NCBI RefSeq assembly: GCF_001658005.1
Contig: NZ_CP015986.1
Span: forward strand, 1,985,501-2,049,500
DNA: 64,000 bases
Direction: 5' to 3'
From: Sphingobium sp. EP60837
GTDB taxonomy: Bacteria > Pseudomonadota > Alphaproteobacteria > Sphingomonadales > Sphingomonadaceae
The translations under genes were made by a program, and so were the position numbers. Shown in pieces: positions 54,001 through 62,407 of this stretch. Within the stretch, counting starts at the first letter, position 1. Each line of letters begins with the position of its first letter. A model generated the notes under the pieces. That model was not told the origin of the DNA. It did not search any database and saw only the letters and a program-made list of their open reading frames with translations.

Positions 54001-54197
54001 GTGTATCCCCGAAAATTCCGCCCGTGGGCATTCATTCGACAGCGCCGGCGCGACGCTTTCGTCAGATGGTTAATGTGGAATGGTTAGCGCGAGGTTTAGG
54101 ACGAGCGATTTTTTCGTCGTTTTCGGTTTATTGGGAGGAGGTTCCCCCCGTTTCGCTCCACACGAAGGGAGGAAATAAGATCGCTTGAACCCCGGAC

Positions 54198-55043
54198 TTA
54201 CCGGATCAGATCGAACAAGGTCTGCTGGTTGATGCGCGCGAAAGCCGATTGGGCGGCTTCGAGCTGGAGCAGCTTGCTCTTCACGGAAGAGATGACTTCG
54301 GAAAGATCGGTCGATTCGAGGTCCTGTCGGCGCTCCGTCAGGTCCAGATCGATGGTCGTCAGCCGCTCGCCGATCACATCGAGCCGGTCGCCGCGCACGC
54401 CCTGCTTGGCCTGTTCGATGGCGACATGGGCCTGACCGATCTTGATGCTGCCAAGGGCGGTGACAAGGTCGGCGTCGGTGCCGCTCTGCAGGGCGGTAAG
54501 ACCCTGGCCCAGAATATCGTCGATCGACATGGGCGTGCCGCCGACGTCGATGCCTTCGGACACTTCCTGACGGGTGCCGACCACCGCGAGATTGAGCCCG
54601 CGGCTGACCGGGACCAGCACGCTCTGCGTGTCGTCGAATACCGGCACGCCCTGATAGTCGGTCTGGTTCAGCAGCGATGCGACGGTCGCGCGGATCGTGC
54701 TCATTTCCTCAACGATCGCCGTGCGGTTCGAATCGTTCAGCGACCCGTTGCGCGCGGAGGTCACAAGTTCCTGGGCGCGGACCAGCAGGGTGTTGACCTG
54801 CTCCAGATTGGCTTCGGCGTTGGCGGCGCGGCTTGCGCCATAGCTGACATTGGCCTGCCAGGAGGATTGCTGCGCCTGCGCCTTGCCGATTTCCGACACC
54901 TGCACCCAGGCGAGCGCATTGTCGGAAGGCTTGTTCAGCGTGATGCCGGTCGAAATGGCGGTCTGCCCCTCGACGATGCTTTGCGAAAGCTGCTGCTGCC
55001 GGCGGATTTCGGCGATCAGCGTCTTGTTGGTGATGCCTACCAT
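54198..55043 (-). CDS. flgL: Flagellar hook-associated protein 3 (FlgL)
   Basis: The 281-residue flagellin-like junction protein has the N-terminal helix region NKTLIAEIRRQQQLSQSIVEGQTAISTGITLNKPSDN and a C-terminal helix (LESTDLSEVISSVKSKLLQLEAAQSAFARINQQTLFDLI). It joins hook and filament with FlgK, which precedes it by 13 bases. The outer D2-like domain is short compared with the enteric protein (~317 residues). Confidence 0.9.
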   Translation of the reverse strand: MVGITNKTLIAEIRRQQQLSQSIVEGQTAISTGITLNKPSDNALAWVQVSEIGKAQAQQSSWQANVSYGASRAANAEANLEQVNTLLVRAQELVTSARNGSLNDSNRTAIVEEMSTIRATVASLLNQTDYQGVPVFDDTQSVLVPVSRGLNLAVVGTRQEVSEGIDVGGTPMSIDDILGQGLTALQSGTDADLVTALGSIKIGQAHVAIEQAKQGVRGDRLDVIGERLTTIDLDLTERRQDLESTDLSEVISSVKSKLLQLEAAQSAFARINQQTLFDLIR

Positions 55044-55056
55044 GGGTCAGCCCTTT

Positions 55057-56391
55057 TCAGATGATCTGCAGGATCGCATCGACGGTTTCCTTGGCGATCT
55101 GCAATATTTTCGCCGAACCCGAATAAGCCTGCTGCAAGCGGAGAAGCTCGGCGGCTTCCATGTCGAGATCGACGCCACTGACGGCCTCGCGAGCGGCGAT
55201 CGCCTGGTCGCTGCGGCTCTGCGCGGTGGATTGCTCGGCCTTCACGGAAGCCAGCAGATTGCCCTGAGTGGCGATCAGCGACGTCCAGCCCTGTTCGACG
55301 CTGCCATTGCCGCGCAGTACGGTGCTGGCGGTCAGCAGATTGCCGTTGAGCGTGCCGTCCGCCGATTTGGTCGCCAGCGCGGCAGGATCGGTGATCAGCG
55401 CTGTGACGCTTGCGGCGCTCGTGCCGGACAGGAGCGCGCCGCCCGCCGCATTGGCGTCGGTGCGGCCCTGTGCATGCCAGGCGTTCATGTCCGTGACGAA
55501 CTGCTGCGCCAATGTGTCGAGGCTAGTGCGGCGCTGCGCCGTGGTGGAGGCGGCGGAAAACAGGCCGCCCAACGTGCCGTTGGCAGGCGCGGTAAGGGCG
55601 GTGCCGCCGCTGGTGGCCAGCGCCAGCGTGCCGTTGGCGTTGACGGTCAGGGCAACGGTCGTCGCCGCATTGCCCTGGACCAGGCTCTGGCCGTTGAAGC
55701 TGATCTGCGCCTGATCATGCGCGCCGAAGCTGATATCGACATTGAGATTGGCCGACAGCGTGTTGAGCGCAGCGTCCCGGCTGTCGAGCAGCTGAGCATA
55801 GGCGGAGGTGCCCGGCTGCGAGCGCAGCAGGCTGTTGTTGATATTGGCAAGCTGCGAGAGCGAGCGATTGATGGTTTCGACCGACGCCTGCGCTTCCGTG
55901 CCGATGCCCGCGGAGACCTGGGCGAGATCGGCCGAGGTGCGCTGAAAGGCTTCGGCGACGCGGCTGATGCTGTCCAGCGTCGTGACGCGCAGCGAACGGT
56001 CGTTGGGGCTGGCCGCGAGCTTGTCGATATTCTGGAACATGCCCGTCATCAGCTTGCCGATGCCGGTATCCGTATCGTTGAGCGCGCCTTCGATATCGCT
56101 CATCCAGCGCAGGCGCGCCGTCGAACTGCTGAGCGCCATGCCGGTATAGCGAACCGTTGCGTCCAGATAGGGATCGGCGGCGCGGACGACGCCCGATACT
56201 TCGGTGCCGCCGAAATTCGCGCGCGAGATATAGGTCGCCATCGTGGCGGTGGACGAACCGGATTCTACGGTGGTCAAGGACCGGCGCGAATAGCCGTCGG
56301 TGCTGGCATTGGCGATATTCTCGGAAATCGCCGCCATCGCTTGCCGATAAGCGCGCGTGCCCGACGCGCCGATGATGAAGAGATCGCTCAT
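55057..56391 (-). CDS. flgK: Flagellar hook-associated protein 1 (FlgK)
   Basis: The 444-residue protein begins with the rod/hook N-terminal motif AYRQAMAAISENIANASTDGYSRR and ends with GVDLDMEAAELLRLQQAYSGSAKILQIAKETVDAILQII. The middle (INRSLSQLANINNSLL; LLDSRDAALNTLSANLNVDI) is typical of FlgK. It is about 100 residues shorter than the enteric form. Its start overlaps the rod-binding gene by four bases. Confidence 0.93.
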   Translation of the reverse strand: MSDLFIIGASGTRAYRQAMAAISENIANASTDGYSRRSLTTVESGSSTATMATYISRANFGGTEVSGVVRAADPYLDATVRYTGMALSSSTARLRWMSDIEGALNDTDTGIGKLMTGMFQNIDKLAASPNDRSLRVTTLDSISRVAEAFQRTSADLAQVSAGIGTEAQASVETINRSLSQLANINNSLLRSQPGTSAYAQLLDSRDAALNTLSANLNVDISFGAHDQAQISFNGQSLVQGNAATTVALTVNANGTLALATSGGTALTAPANGTLGGLFSAASTTAQRRTSLDTLAQQFVTDMNAWHAQGRTDANAAGGALLSGTSAASVTALITDPAALATKSADGTLNGNLLTASTVLRGNGSVEQGWTSLIATQGNLLASVKAEQSTAQSRSDQAIAAREAVSGVDLDMEAAELLRLQQAYSGSAKILQIAKETVDAILQII

Positions 56392-56699
56392 GCGCTCTTG
56401 CCCGGCGCGGGAGCGGCGGGCGCGGCAGGCGTGCGGCTTTCATATTGGCGCAGCAGCATCTCCGCGATGCCGAGCGCGCCTTTTTCAGCCATGGTGTCGG
56501 CGGTGCGCGCGTCGGACATGTCGCGGAACTGATCGGTCGCGCTGGAATCGAAGACGCCTTCGCCGCCGCCGGATTGGCGCATGGTGCCGATCATCTGGCG
56601 CAGGAAGATCGCCTCGAACTGTTTGGCGACCTTTTCCAGTTGCGCCTTTTCCGGCGATGCGGTGGGCTGCGCGCCCAGGGAAACCGAGTTGATCTGCAT
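56388..56699 (-). CDS. flgJ: Rod-binding protein (FlgJ N-terminal domain only)
   Basis: The 103-residue protein matches the rod-capping domain of FlgJ (EKVAKQFEAIFLRQMIGTMRQS, then DQFRDMSDARTADTMAEKGALGIAEMLLRQY). The C-terminal muramidase domain of enteric FlgJ is absent, as in many alphaproteobacteria, so another enzyme must open peptidoglycan for the rod. The start is either ATG 56699 or GTG 56702, both overlapping the flgI stop. Confidence 0.88.
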   Translation of the reverse strand: MQINSVSLGAQPTASPEKAQLEKVAKQFEAIFLRQMIGTMRQSGGGEGVFDSSATDQFRDMSDARTADTMAEKGALGIAEMLLRQYESRTPAAPAAPAPGKSA

Positions 56700-57946
56700 C
56701 ACAACACCACCAATTCAGCCTTCATCGCGCCTGCCTGCTTCAAGGCTTCGAGGATCGCGACCATGTCGGCGGGAGACGCCCCGATGGCGTTCACCGCTTT
56801 GACTATATCGGCCAAAGAGGCTCCACCTTTAAAATTAACCATTGGTTTCTTTTCCTGCTCGATCGAAATCGAGCTGGATGGCTCCATCGCGGTGCGGCCT
56901 TGCGAGAAGGGGGCGGGCTGGACCACGCGCGGGGATTCGTTGACGCTGACGGTCAATTTGCCGTGCGCGACGGCGGCCGGATGGATCTTGACCGCGCCGT
57001 TGATGACCACGGTGCCGGTGCGGGCGTTGACGATGACCTTTGCCGGAGCATCGGCGGGCTTGATCTCGATATTCTCGATCATGCCCATCATCATGATGCG
57101 ATCGGTCGCGCCGGGCGCGGCGGTGATGTTCACCGAAACGGCGTCCGTGGCGCGGGCGCGCTGGTCGCCAAAGGTGCGGTTGATGCCGTCTGCCACGCGC
57201 AGGGCGGTCGTGAGGTCGGCCTCTGCGAGGTTGAAAGTGAGGGTGGGCGCAGTGTCGAAGCCGGTGGCGACCGCGCGCTCGACCGTGGCACCACCGGGGA
57301 TGCGGCCCGCGGACGGGATGTTGACCGACACCTGGCTGCCGTCCGCCCCGGAAACGCCGAGGCCGCCTACGGCCAGATTGCCCTGCGACATGGCGTAAAT
57401 CTCGTTATCCGCGCCGCGCAGCGGCGTCATGATCAGCGTGCCGCCGCGCAGCGACTTGGCCTTGCCGAGCGCGGAGACGGTGACGTCGAGCCGCTGGCCG
57501 GGCTTGGAGAAAGCGGGAAGGTCGGCCGTCACCAGCACGGCGGCGGCGTTCTTGAGCGCGGGGTTGATCCCCTGCGGCAGCGTGAGGCCGAAGCGCGAAA
57601 CGACGCCCTTCATGCCCTGCGTCGCATAGTCGAGGCTGTCGTCGCCGGTGCCAGCGAGGCCCACGACGATGCCATAGCCGGTCAGCTGGTTGGGACGCAC
57701 GCCCTGGAAGGTGCCGAGGTCCTTGATCCGCTCGGCATGGGCAGGAGAGGCGAAGGCGAGGAGGGCCGCGACGGCGAGAACCGCGCGGCGTGCAAAATCC
57801 GCCGCTGCAAGGGGAGCTGGCGGCGCGAAGCGCTGACGGAGGGGTGTATGCCCCGTCGAGAGGGCGCTACCCCTCCACCACCGCTTCGCGGCGGTCCCCC
57901 TCCCCTTGAAGGGGCGGATCTGGGAGATGCGATTGAAGATGTTCAT
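56699..57946 (-). CDS. flgI: Flagellar P-ring protein FlgI, with an in-frame repeat insertion in its leader
   Basis: The 415-residue periplasmic P-ring protein has a normal mature part (RIKDLGTFQGVRPNQLTGYG onward; GGTLIMTPLRGADNEIYA; IVKAVNAIGASPADMVAILEALKQAGAM). The start at 57946 has GGAG seven bases upstream. Residues 10-50 are encoded by a 123-bp palindromic repeat (57797-57919). Removing those 41 codons gives MNIFNRISQ-FARRAVLAVAALLAF..AHA, an ordinary Sec signal. No alternative ATG, GTG or TTG exists between the insert and the hydrophobic core, so the extended leader must be translated. Confidence 0.93.
   Translation of the reverse strand: MNIFNRISQIRPFKGRGTAAKRWWRGSALSTGHTPLRQRFAPPAPLAAADFARRAVLAVAALLAFASPAHAERIKDLGTFQGVRPNQLTGYGIVVGLAGTGDDSLDYATQGMKGVVSRFGLTLPQGINPALKNAAAVLVTADLPAFSKPGQRLDVTVSALGKAKSLRGGTLIMTPLRGADNEIYAMSQGNLAVGGLGVSGADGSQVSVNIPSAGRIPGGATVERAVATGFDTAPTLTFNLAEADLTTALRVADGINRTFGDQRARATDAVSVNITAAPGATDRIMMMGMIENIEIKPADAPAKVIVNARTGTVVINGAVKIHPAAVAHGKLTVSVNESPRVVQPAPFSQGRTAMEPSSSISIEQEKKPMVNFKGGASLADIVKAVNAIGASPADMVAILEALKQAGAMKAELVVL
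57797..57919. repeat. 123-bp palindromic repeat inserted in flgI
   Basis: The ends read ATCCGCCGCTGCAAGGGGAG and, from the other side, ATCCGCCCCTTCAAGGGGAG (18 of 20 identical). The similarity continues inward through GCGCGAAGCG and GGAGGGGT, so the whole element is a near-palindrome. Its length is exactly 41 codons. It resembles in behaviour, not in sequence as far as I can tell, the Rickettsia palindromic elements found inside genes. Confidence 0.85.
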
Positions 57947-57957
57947 GGCAATCTCCA

Positions 57958-58683
57958 TCAGAAGGGGCTGATCATCGAGAAGAAGCGCTGCAGCCAGCCC
58001 TGGCGGCTTGCGCGGGCGATTTCGCCCTTGCCGGTGTAGATGATCTTGGCGTCGGCCACGCGGGTCGATGCGATGCGGTTGTCCGGGCTGATGTCGGCCT
58101 GGCGGACGAGGCCGCTGATCTGGATGAACTCGTCGCCGCGGTTGAGCGTCAGGGCCTTTTCGCCCCTCACCAGCATCGTGCCGTTGGGATAGACCGCCGC
58201 GATCGTCACGGTGATCTCGCCGGAGAGCGCGTTGGACTGAGTAGCGTTGCCCTTGCCGGTAAAGCCTTGCTCGCCGCTCGCGGCAATGTCGCTGGCGGAG
58301 AAGAGCTTGGACAGCGGGCCGGTCGAGGGCGGCGTCAGGCCGATGCTGCCGCTGCGGTTGGTGTCCGCGCTGTTGCTCTTCGTCGCCTGCGTGCGTTCGA
58401 CCAGGACGATGGTGATGATGTCGCCGACGCTCTGCGCGCGCGCGCCGCTGGTGAGGGGGGTGTAGCCCATGGACGCCTGGAAGATCGAACCGTTCGCTTG
58501 CGGAGCGGCAGGGGCGGCAATAACGGTGGGGGCATAAAATTGCCGCTCGGCATCGCGCTTTTTGCCGGCCATTGCCGGGGTGGCGGTGAGGGCGATGAGC
58601 CCCATGCCAAAGAAGATGGCAGGGAGGGGCTTCGACAAGCTCAGCCCGAACGGAGTATGGGGCGCGATCATCGTCAACCTCAC
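57958..58683 (-). CDS. flgH: Flagellar L-ring protein FlgH
   Basis: The 241-residue protein has the FlgH core (SVGDIITIVLVERTQATKSNSADTNRSG; GKGNATQSNALSGEITVTIAAVYPNGTMLVRGEK; ISGLVRQADISPDNRIASTRVADAKIIYTGKG). The GTG at 58683 overlaps the flgG stop (GTGA); an ATG at 58671 is an alternative. FlgH is normally a lipoprotein, but no lipobox Cys is present (TATPAMAGKKRD) and I find no Cys anywhere in the chain. Residues PFGLSLSKP at the leader are encoded by a repeat half element. Confidence 0.92.
   Translation of the reverse strand: MRLTMIAPHTPFGLSLSKPLPAIFFGMGLIALTATPAMAGKKRDAERQFYAPTVIAAPAAPQANGSIFQASMGYTPLTSGARAQSVGDIITIVLVERTQATKSNSADTNRSGSIGLTPPSTGPLSKLFSASDIAASGEQGFTGKGNATQSNALSGEITVTIAAVYPNGTMLVRGEKALTLNRGDEFIQISGLVRQADISPDNRIASTRVADAKIIYTGKGEIARASRQGWLQRFFSMISPF
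58627..58653. repeat. Half copy of the FGLSLSKP-type repeat inside flgH
   Basis: GGGGCTTCGACAAGCTCAGC followed by CCGAACGG matches the arm of the palindromes at 60294-60399 and 39942-40053. It encodes PFGLSLSKP on the minus strand within the flgH leader. Confidence 0.75.
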
Positions 58684-59468
58684 AGCTGCTGGTTGACGTA
58701 CTGGAGCATTTCGTCGGTCGCCTTGATCATCTTGGAATTGACCTCATAGGCGCGCTGGGTTTCGATCATATCGACCAGTTCTTCGACGACATTGACGTTG
58801 GATGTTTCCAGATTGCCCGCGCGGATGACGCCACGGCCCTCCAAGCCAGCAACGCCGACCTGGGGCGTGCCGCTGGCGGCGCTTTCGGCAAGCAGGTTGC
58901 CGCCGATCGGCTGCAGGCCCGCCGGGTTCATGAAGCTTGCCAATTCGATCTGGCCGAGCTGCGTCGGTTCGCTCTGGCCCTGCAGCGTCGCGGTGACAGT
59001 TCCGTCATTGCCGATGGTGACGCCGGTCGCGCCCTGCGGCACGGTGATCTGGGGCACGAGCGGCATGCCGTCGCTGGTGACGAGGGCGCCTTCCGCCGTG
59101 GTGCTGAAATTGCCCGCGCGGGTATAGGCGATCGTGCCGTCCGGACGCTGGACCTGGAAGAAGCCGGAACCTTCGATCGCCATGTCGAGCGCGTTGCCGG
59201 TCTGCTGCAGCGTGCCCTGCGTGTTGATCTTGCTGGTGCCCTGCATCGACACGCCCGAGCCCAGGTTCAGGCCGGTGGCGAACTTGTTCTCTGCGTCCGA
59301 ATTGGCGCCCGCCGCGATCATCTGCTGATAGGCGAGCGTTTCGAAATCGGCGCGGTCGCGCTTGAAGCCGGTCGTGTTGACGTTCGCCAGATTGTTGGCG
59401 ATCACGCGCATCTTCGTGTTCTGCGCGTCAAGGCCGGTGCGGGCGACGTGAAGGGCTGCGTTGCTCAT
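58680..59468 (-). CDS. flgG: Flagellar distal rod protein FlgG
   Basis: The 262-residue protein (ALHVARTGLDAQNTKMRVIANNLANVNTTGFKRD at the N-terminus; EGSGFFQVQRPDGTIAYTRAGNF in the middle; SNVNVVEELVDMIETQRAYEVNSKMIKATDEMLQYVNQ at the C-terminus) is a full-length FlgG, identical in length class to the enteric form (260). It is 57 bases after flgF. Confidence 0.97.
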   Translation of the reverse strand: MSNAALHVARTGLDAQNTKMRVIANNLANVNTTGFKRDRADFETLAYQQMIAAGANSDAENKFATGLNLGSGVSMQGTSKINTQGTLQQTGNALDMAIEGSGFFQVQRPDGTIAYTRAGNFSTTAEGALVTSDGMPLVPQITVPQGATGVTIGNDGTVTATLQGQSEPTQLGQIELASFMNPAGLQPIGGNLLAESAASGTPQVGVAGLEGRGVIRAGNLETSNVNVVEELVDMIETQRAYEVNSKMIKATDEMLQYVNQQL

Positions 59469-59525
59469 GGTCTAACTCCGTAATGCCGTTAGGCTTGCAC
59501 AACGAAAAGCAAGGTTCGTGCCAAA

Positions 59526-60269
59526 TCAACCATCAAGCCGCATGAGCGACGCGCCGCCGTCGTCCAGCTGCTTGGCGGTGTCGATCAGCTTGACCTGCGT
59601 TTCCCATGCCCGGCTGGCCTCGATCATCTGAACGAGGGCCGAGGTCGCGTTGACGTTGGACCCTTCGATCGAACCGCCGGTCACGGTGGCCAGCGGGTCC
59701 TGCGGCAGCGCGCCGCCATTGGTTTCGCGGAAGAGGCCGTCTGTGCCCTTGGAAATGCTGGAGCCGACCGGACGGACGAGCTTCAGCTTGTCCACCTGCT
59801 GTGGATTGGCGGGATCGCCGCCCTGGGGCACGCCCCAAATGCTGCCATCCTGCGCGATGGAGATGCTGTCCATGGCGGGCAGGGTGATGGGGCCGCCTTC
59901 GCCCACGACGGGCAGGCCGTCGCCGGTTGTCAGCAGGCCGCTGTCGCTGACCTTGAGGTCGCCCCGGCGCGTATAAGCTTCGTTGCCGTCGGCGGCCTGA
60001 ACGGCGAGCAGAGCATCGCCGTTCATGGCTACGTCCAGCGGATTGCCGGTTTCGGTGACCGCGCCTTGCGCCATGTCGGCGGCGATCACCTGTTCGGACT
60101 GCTGCGCCCGCGTGTCGAAGCCGTCGCCCTTGATCCAGCGCGTCTCGGCATTGGCGATTTCCGCCCGGAAGCCAACTGTGTTGACGTTCGCGAGATTGTT
60201 GGAAATCGCCGCCTGCCGCGCCATCGCGCCGCGCATCGCGGTGAGAGCCGTGTTGACGAGCCGGTCCAT
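59526..60269 (-). CDS. flgF: Flagellar proximal rod protein FlgF
   Basis: The 247-residue rod protein (MDRLVNTALTAMRGAMARQ, AAISNNLANVNTVGFRAE) starts at the ATG at 60269 with AAGGA upstream. The open frame extends to 60314 into a palindromic repeat and is not used. The C-terminus (SNVNATSALVQMIEASRAWETQVKLIDTAKQLD) is typical of rod proteins. Confidence 0.95.
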   Translation of the reverse strand: MDRLVNTALTAMRGAMARQAAISNNLANVNTVGFRAEIANAETRWIKGDGFDTRAQQSEQVIAADMAQGAVTETGNPLDVAMNGDALLAVQAADGNEAYTRRGDLKVSDSGLLTTGDGLPVVGEGGPITLPAMDSISIAQDGSIWGVPQGGDPANPQQVDKLKLVRPVGSSISKGTDGLFRETNGGALPQDPLATVTGGSIEGSNVNATSALVQMIEASRAWETQVKLIDTAKQLDDGGASLMRLDG

Positions 60270-60293
60270 GGGTATCCTTCTTTTCAACCCTCG

Positions 60294-60399
60294 CCGTTCG
60301 TCCTGAGTAGCCACTGAGCTTGTCGAAGTGGCGTATCGAAGGAGACATGTGCTTCGATACGGGGCTTCGACAGGCTCAGCCCCTACTCAGCACGAACGG
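60294..60399. repeat. 106-bp palindromic repeat element between flgE and flgF
   Basis: CCGTTCGTCCTGAGTAGCC at one end and the inverted CCGTTCGTGCTGAGTAGGG at the other frame a palindrome with ~53-base arms. It matches 39942-40053. It lies within the flagellar operon, so the mRNA would carry a long hairpin between flgE and flgF. Confidence 0.85.
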
Positions 60400-60432
60400 T
60401 TGGTTCAGTGGATTGTGTTCAGGCTATCGAAC

Positions 60433-61281
60433 TTACGTCCGCATATTCACGATGGTGGTCGACAGCGTGTTGGCCGCTTCGATCGCCTTCGAGTTCGCCT
60501 GGAAGTTGCGCTGGGCCGAGATCAGGCTGACCAGTTCTTCGGTGATGTCGACGTTGGAGCGCTCCAGCGCGCCCGAGCGGACGGCGCCGTAAAGGCCGCT
60601 ATTGCCGGTGCCGAACATCGGGGTGCCGCTGGCCGAAGTCGAGGTCCAGTGGGCGTCGCCGCCTTGGCGCAGACCTTCCTGGCTGTTGAAGGCGGCGATC
60701 GCCGTGGCGCCCAGATAGACGGTCGAACCGTCGGCATAGACGCCGGTGATCATGCCGTTCTGGCCGACGCCGACGCTGGTCAGCTGATTGGTGGTGCCGC
60801 CTGCCGGCCAGTTGGTCGGGACCTGGAGGTCCACCAGCGAGGCGGAAGTGAGGCTGTTGTTGACCGTCACGGTGGGAACGCCGGTGGTGGGATTGACCGG
60901 GATCACCTGAAGGTGGGCGCCGGTGGTATCGACGACGTTGCGGTTTTCATCCACCGAGAAGGCACCGTTGCGGGTGAAGCTGACCTGATTGTCGCCCACG
61001 CGCTTGACGGTGAAGAAGCCTTCGCCGGTGATGGCGAGGTCCAGCGTCTTGTCGGTCGTTTCGATCGTGCCCTGCGTGAACTGCTGGCTGATGCCCTGCA
61101 CGCGCACGCCCTGGCCGGCGACCTGGGTGGTCGTCTGCATCGGCGCGGCGGCGAAGATGTCGCCGAACACGGCATTGCTCTTCTTGAAGGCGGTCGAGTT
61201 CACGTTCGACACGTTGTTGGCGATGGTCGACAGGTCGGCCTGGGCGGCCTTGAGGCCGGAAAGCGAGATGTAGAAGGACAT
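60433..61281 (-). CDS. flgE: Flagellar hook protein FlgE (short form)
   Basis: The 282-residue protein has the FlgE N-terminus (SFYISLSGLKAAQADLSTIANNVSNVNSTAFKKSNAVFGDIF), EGFFTVKRVGDNQVSFTRNGAF and the C-terminal ERSNVDITEELVSLISAQRNFQANSKAIEAANTLSTTIV. It is markedly shorter than typical FlgE (~400). The middle that forms the surface domain of the hook is reduced. Position between flgD and flgF supports the FlgE call over a second FlgG-like rod protein. Confidence 0.88.
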   Translation of the reverse strand: MSFYISLSGLKAAQADLSTIANNVSNVNSTAFKKSNAVFGDIFAAAPMQTTTQVAGQGVRVQGISQQFTQGTIETTDKTLDLAITGEGFFTVKRVGDNQVSFTRNGAFSVDENRNVVDTTGAHLQVIPVNPTTGVPTVTVNNSLTSASLVDLQVPTNWPAGGTTNQLTSVGVGQNGMITGVYADGSTVYLGATAIAAFNSQEGLRQGGDAHWTSTSASGTPMFGTGNSGLYGAVRSGALERSNVDITEELVSLISAQRNFQANSKAIEAANTLSTTIVNMRT

Positions 61282-61338
61282 GGCGTTGCTCCTTGGGTGA
61301 AAAGGATTTTGGGGGTGAAAAGGATGGGTTGGTTGAGG

Positions 61339-61998
61339 TTAGGAGAGCGAAAGGGCGTCGGACGGGCTGTAGGTGCCGAGCGCGGTGATGAGTTTCGAGG
61401 CGCTGCCGTCGGCGGGTGACTGGACGGCGGCGATCGTCGCCCAACTGGCGACGCGGGTTGGAGACGCGCCATTGACGCGGATCTTGAGCGCGTCCGTAGC
61501 GACGGTGTTCCCACTCTCGTCCTTGCCGTCCCAGTAGAAGTTGACGTCGCCAGCTTCCTGATTGCCCAGATCTATGGTCTTCAGGACATTGCCGTTGCCG
61601 TCGAGCAGATCGACGGTCGCGCCGCTGGTGGCATCCTTGAACGTCACCTGGCCGGTATATTGGCCGTAGGCGTCGGGTGCGATGATGTTGCTCTGGACCA
61701 GCATCGACTTGCCGATCCAGCTGGCCGCATCGCCAAGGCGCGAGCCGGTGAGCGAGGACGCCAGACCCTTGAGCGTCTGGTTCATTTCCGCGATGCCGCT
61801 GGAGTTGGTGATGGTCGCCATCTGCGAGACCATCTGCGCGTTATCCATGGGTTCGAACGGATCTTGCGTCTGCATCTGCGTGGTGAGCAGGCGCAGGAAA
61901 TCCGCCTGGCCCATTTCCGACTTGCCGGTTCCCACATTCTTGTAGGGATTATAGACGGACAGGCCCGCGCTGTCGGTGACAGTGGAGGTCGTGCTCAT
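61339..61998 (-). CDS. flgD: Flagellar hook assembly (cap) protein FlgD
   Basis: The 219-residue protein has the conserved N-terminus (MGQADFLRLLTTQMQTQDPFEPMDNAQMVSQMA) that marks FlgD, then the FlgD Ig-like and tudor-like parts (NVLKTIDLGNQEAGDVNFYWDGKDESGN). It scaffolds hook polymerisation. Its start overlaps the flgC stop by four bases. Confidence 0.95.
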   Translation of the reverse strand: MSTTSTVTDSAGLSVYNPYKNVGTGKSEMGQADFLRLLTTQMQTQDPFEPMDNAQMVSQMATITNSSGIAEMNQTLKGLASSLTGSRLGDAASWIGKSMLVQSNIIAPDAYGQYTGQVTFKDATSGATVDLLDGNGNVLKTIDLGNQEAGDVNFYWDGKDESGNTVATDALKIRVNGASPTRVASWATIAAVQSPADGSASKLITALGTYSPSDALSLS

Positions 61999-62405
61999 TT
62001 GCCGATCCTTATGGTTTCGAGCATGAGGGATTTGGCGGTGTTCAGCACCTGCACATTGTTCTGGTACATGCGGGCGGTCTCGATCATGTCGACCAGCTCG
62101 GCGCTGCTATCCACCGCCGCTTCCCAGACGTCGCCATTCTTGTCGGCGAGCGGATGGTTAGGGTCGTGGCGCTTGGTCGGTTTGGCGTCGGTGGTGAGGA
62201 CATTGGCGACCTTCACCGTGGACACGCCGGGCTTGTCGGTGACCGACTGGAATACAGGCTTGATGGCGCGATAGGCTTCCGCCTCGCTGCCGGTGACATT
62301 GCCAGCATTCGCCATGTTGGAGGCGGTGGCGTTGAGGCGCACCAGCTGCGCGCTCATGGCGCGGCCGGCGATATCGAAGACGTTCATGGGACCCGAGCCG
62401 CTCAT
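61995..62405 (-). CDS. flgC: Flagellar proximal rod protein FlgC
   Basis: The ~136-residue rod protein (FDIAGRAMSAQLVRLNATASNMANAGNVTG; C-terminus DSSAELVDMIETARMYQNNVQVLNTAKSLMLETIRIGK) is of usual length. AAGGGAG stands seven bases before the ATG at 62405. The ATG at 62411 overlaps the flgB stop (ATGA) but is one base from the ribosome site. Confidence 0.94.
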   Translation of the reverse strand: MSGSGPMNVFDIAGRAMSAQLVRLNATASNMANAGNVTGSEAEAYRAIKPVFQSVTDKPGVSTVKVANVLTTDAKPTKRHDPNHPLADKNGDVWEAAVDSSAELVDMIETARMYQNNVQVLNTAKSLMLETIRIGK

Positions 62406-62407
62406 GC

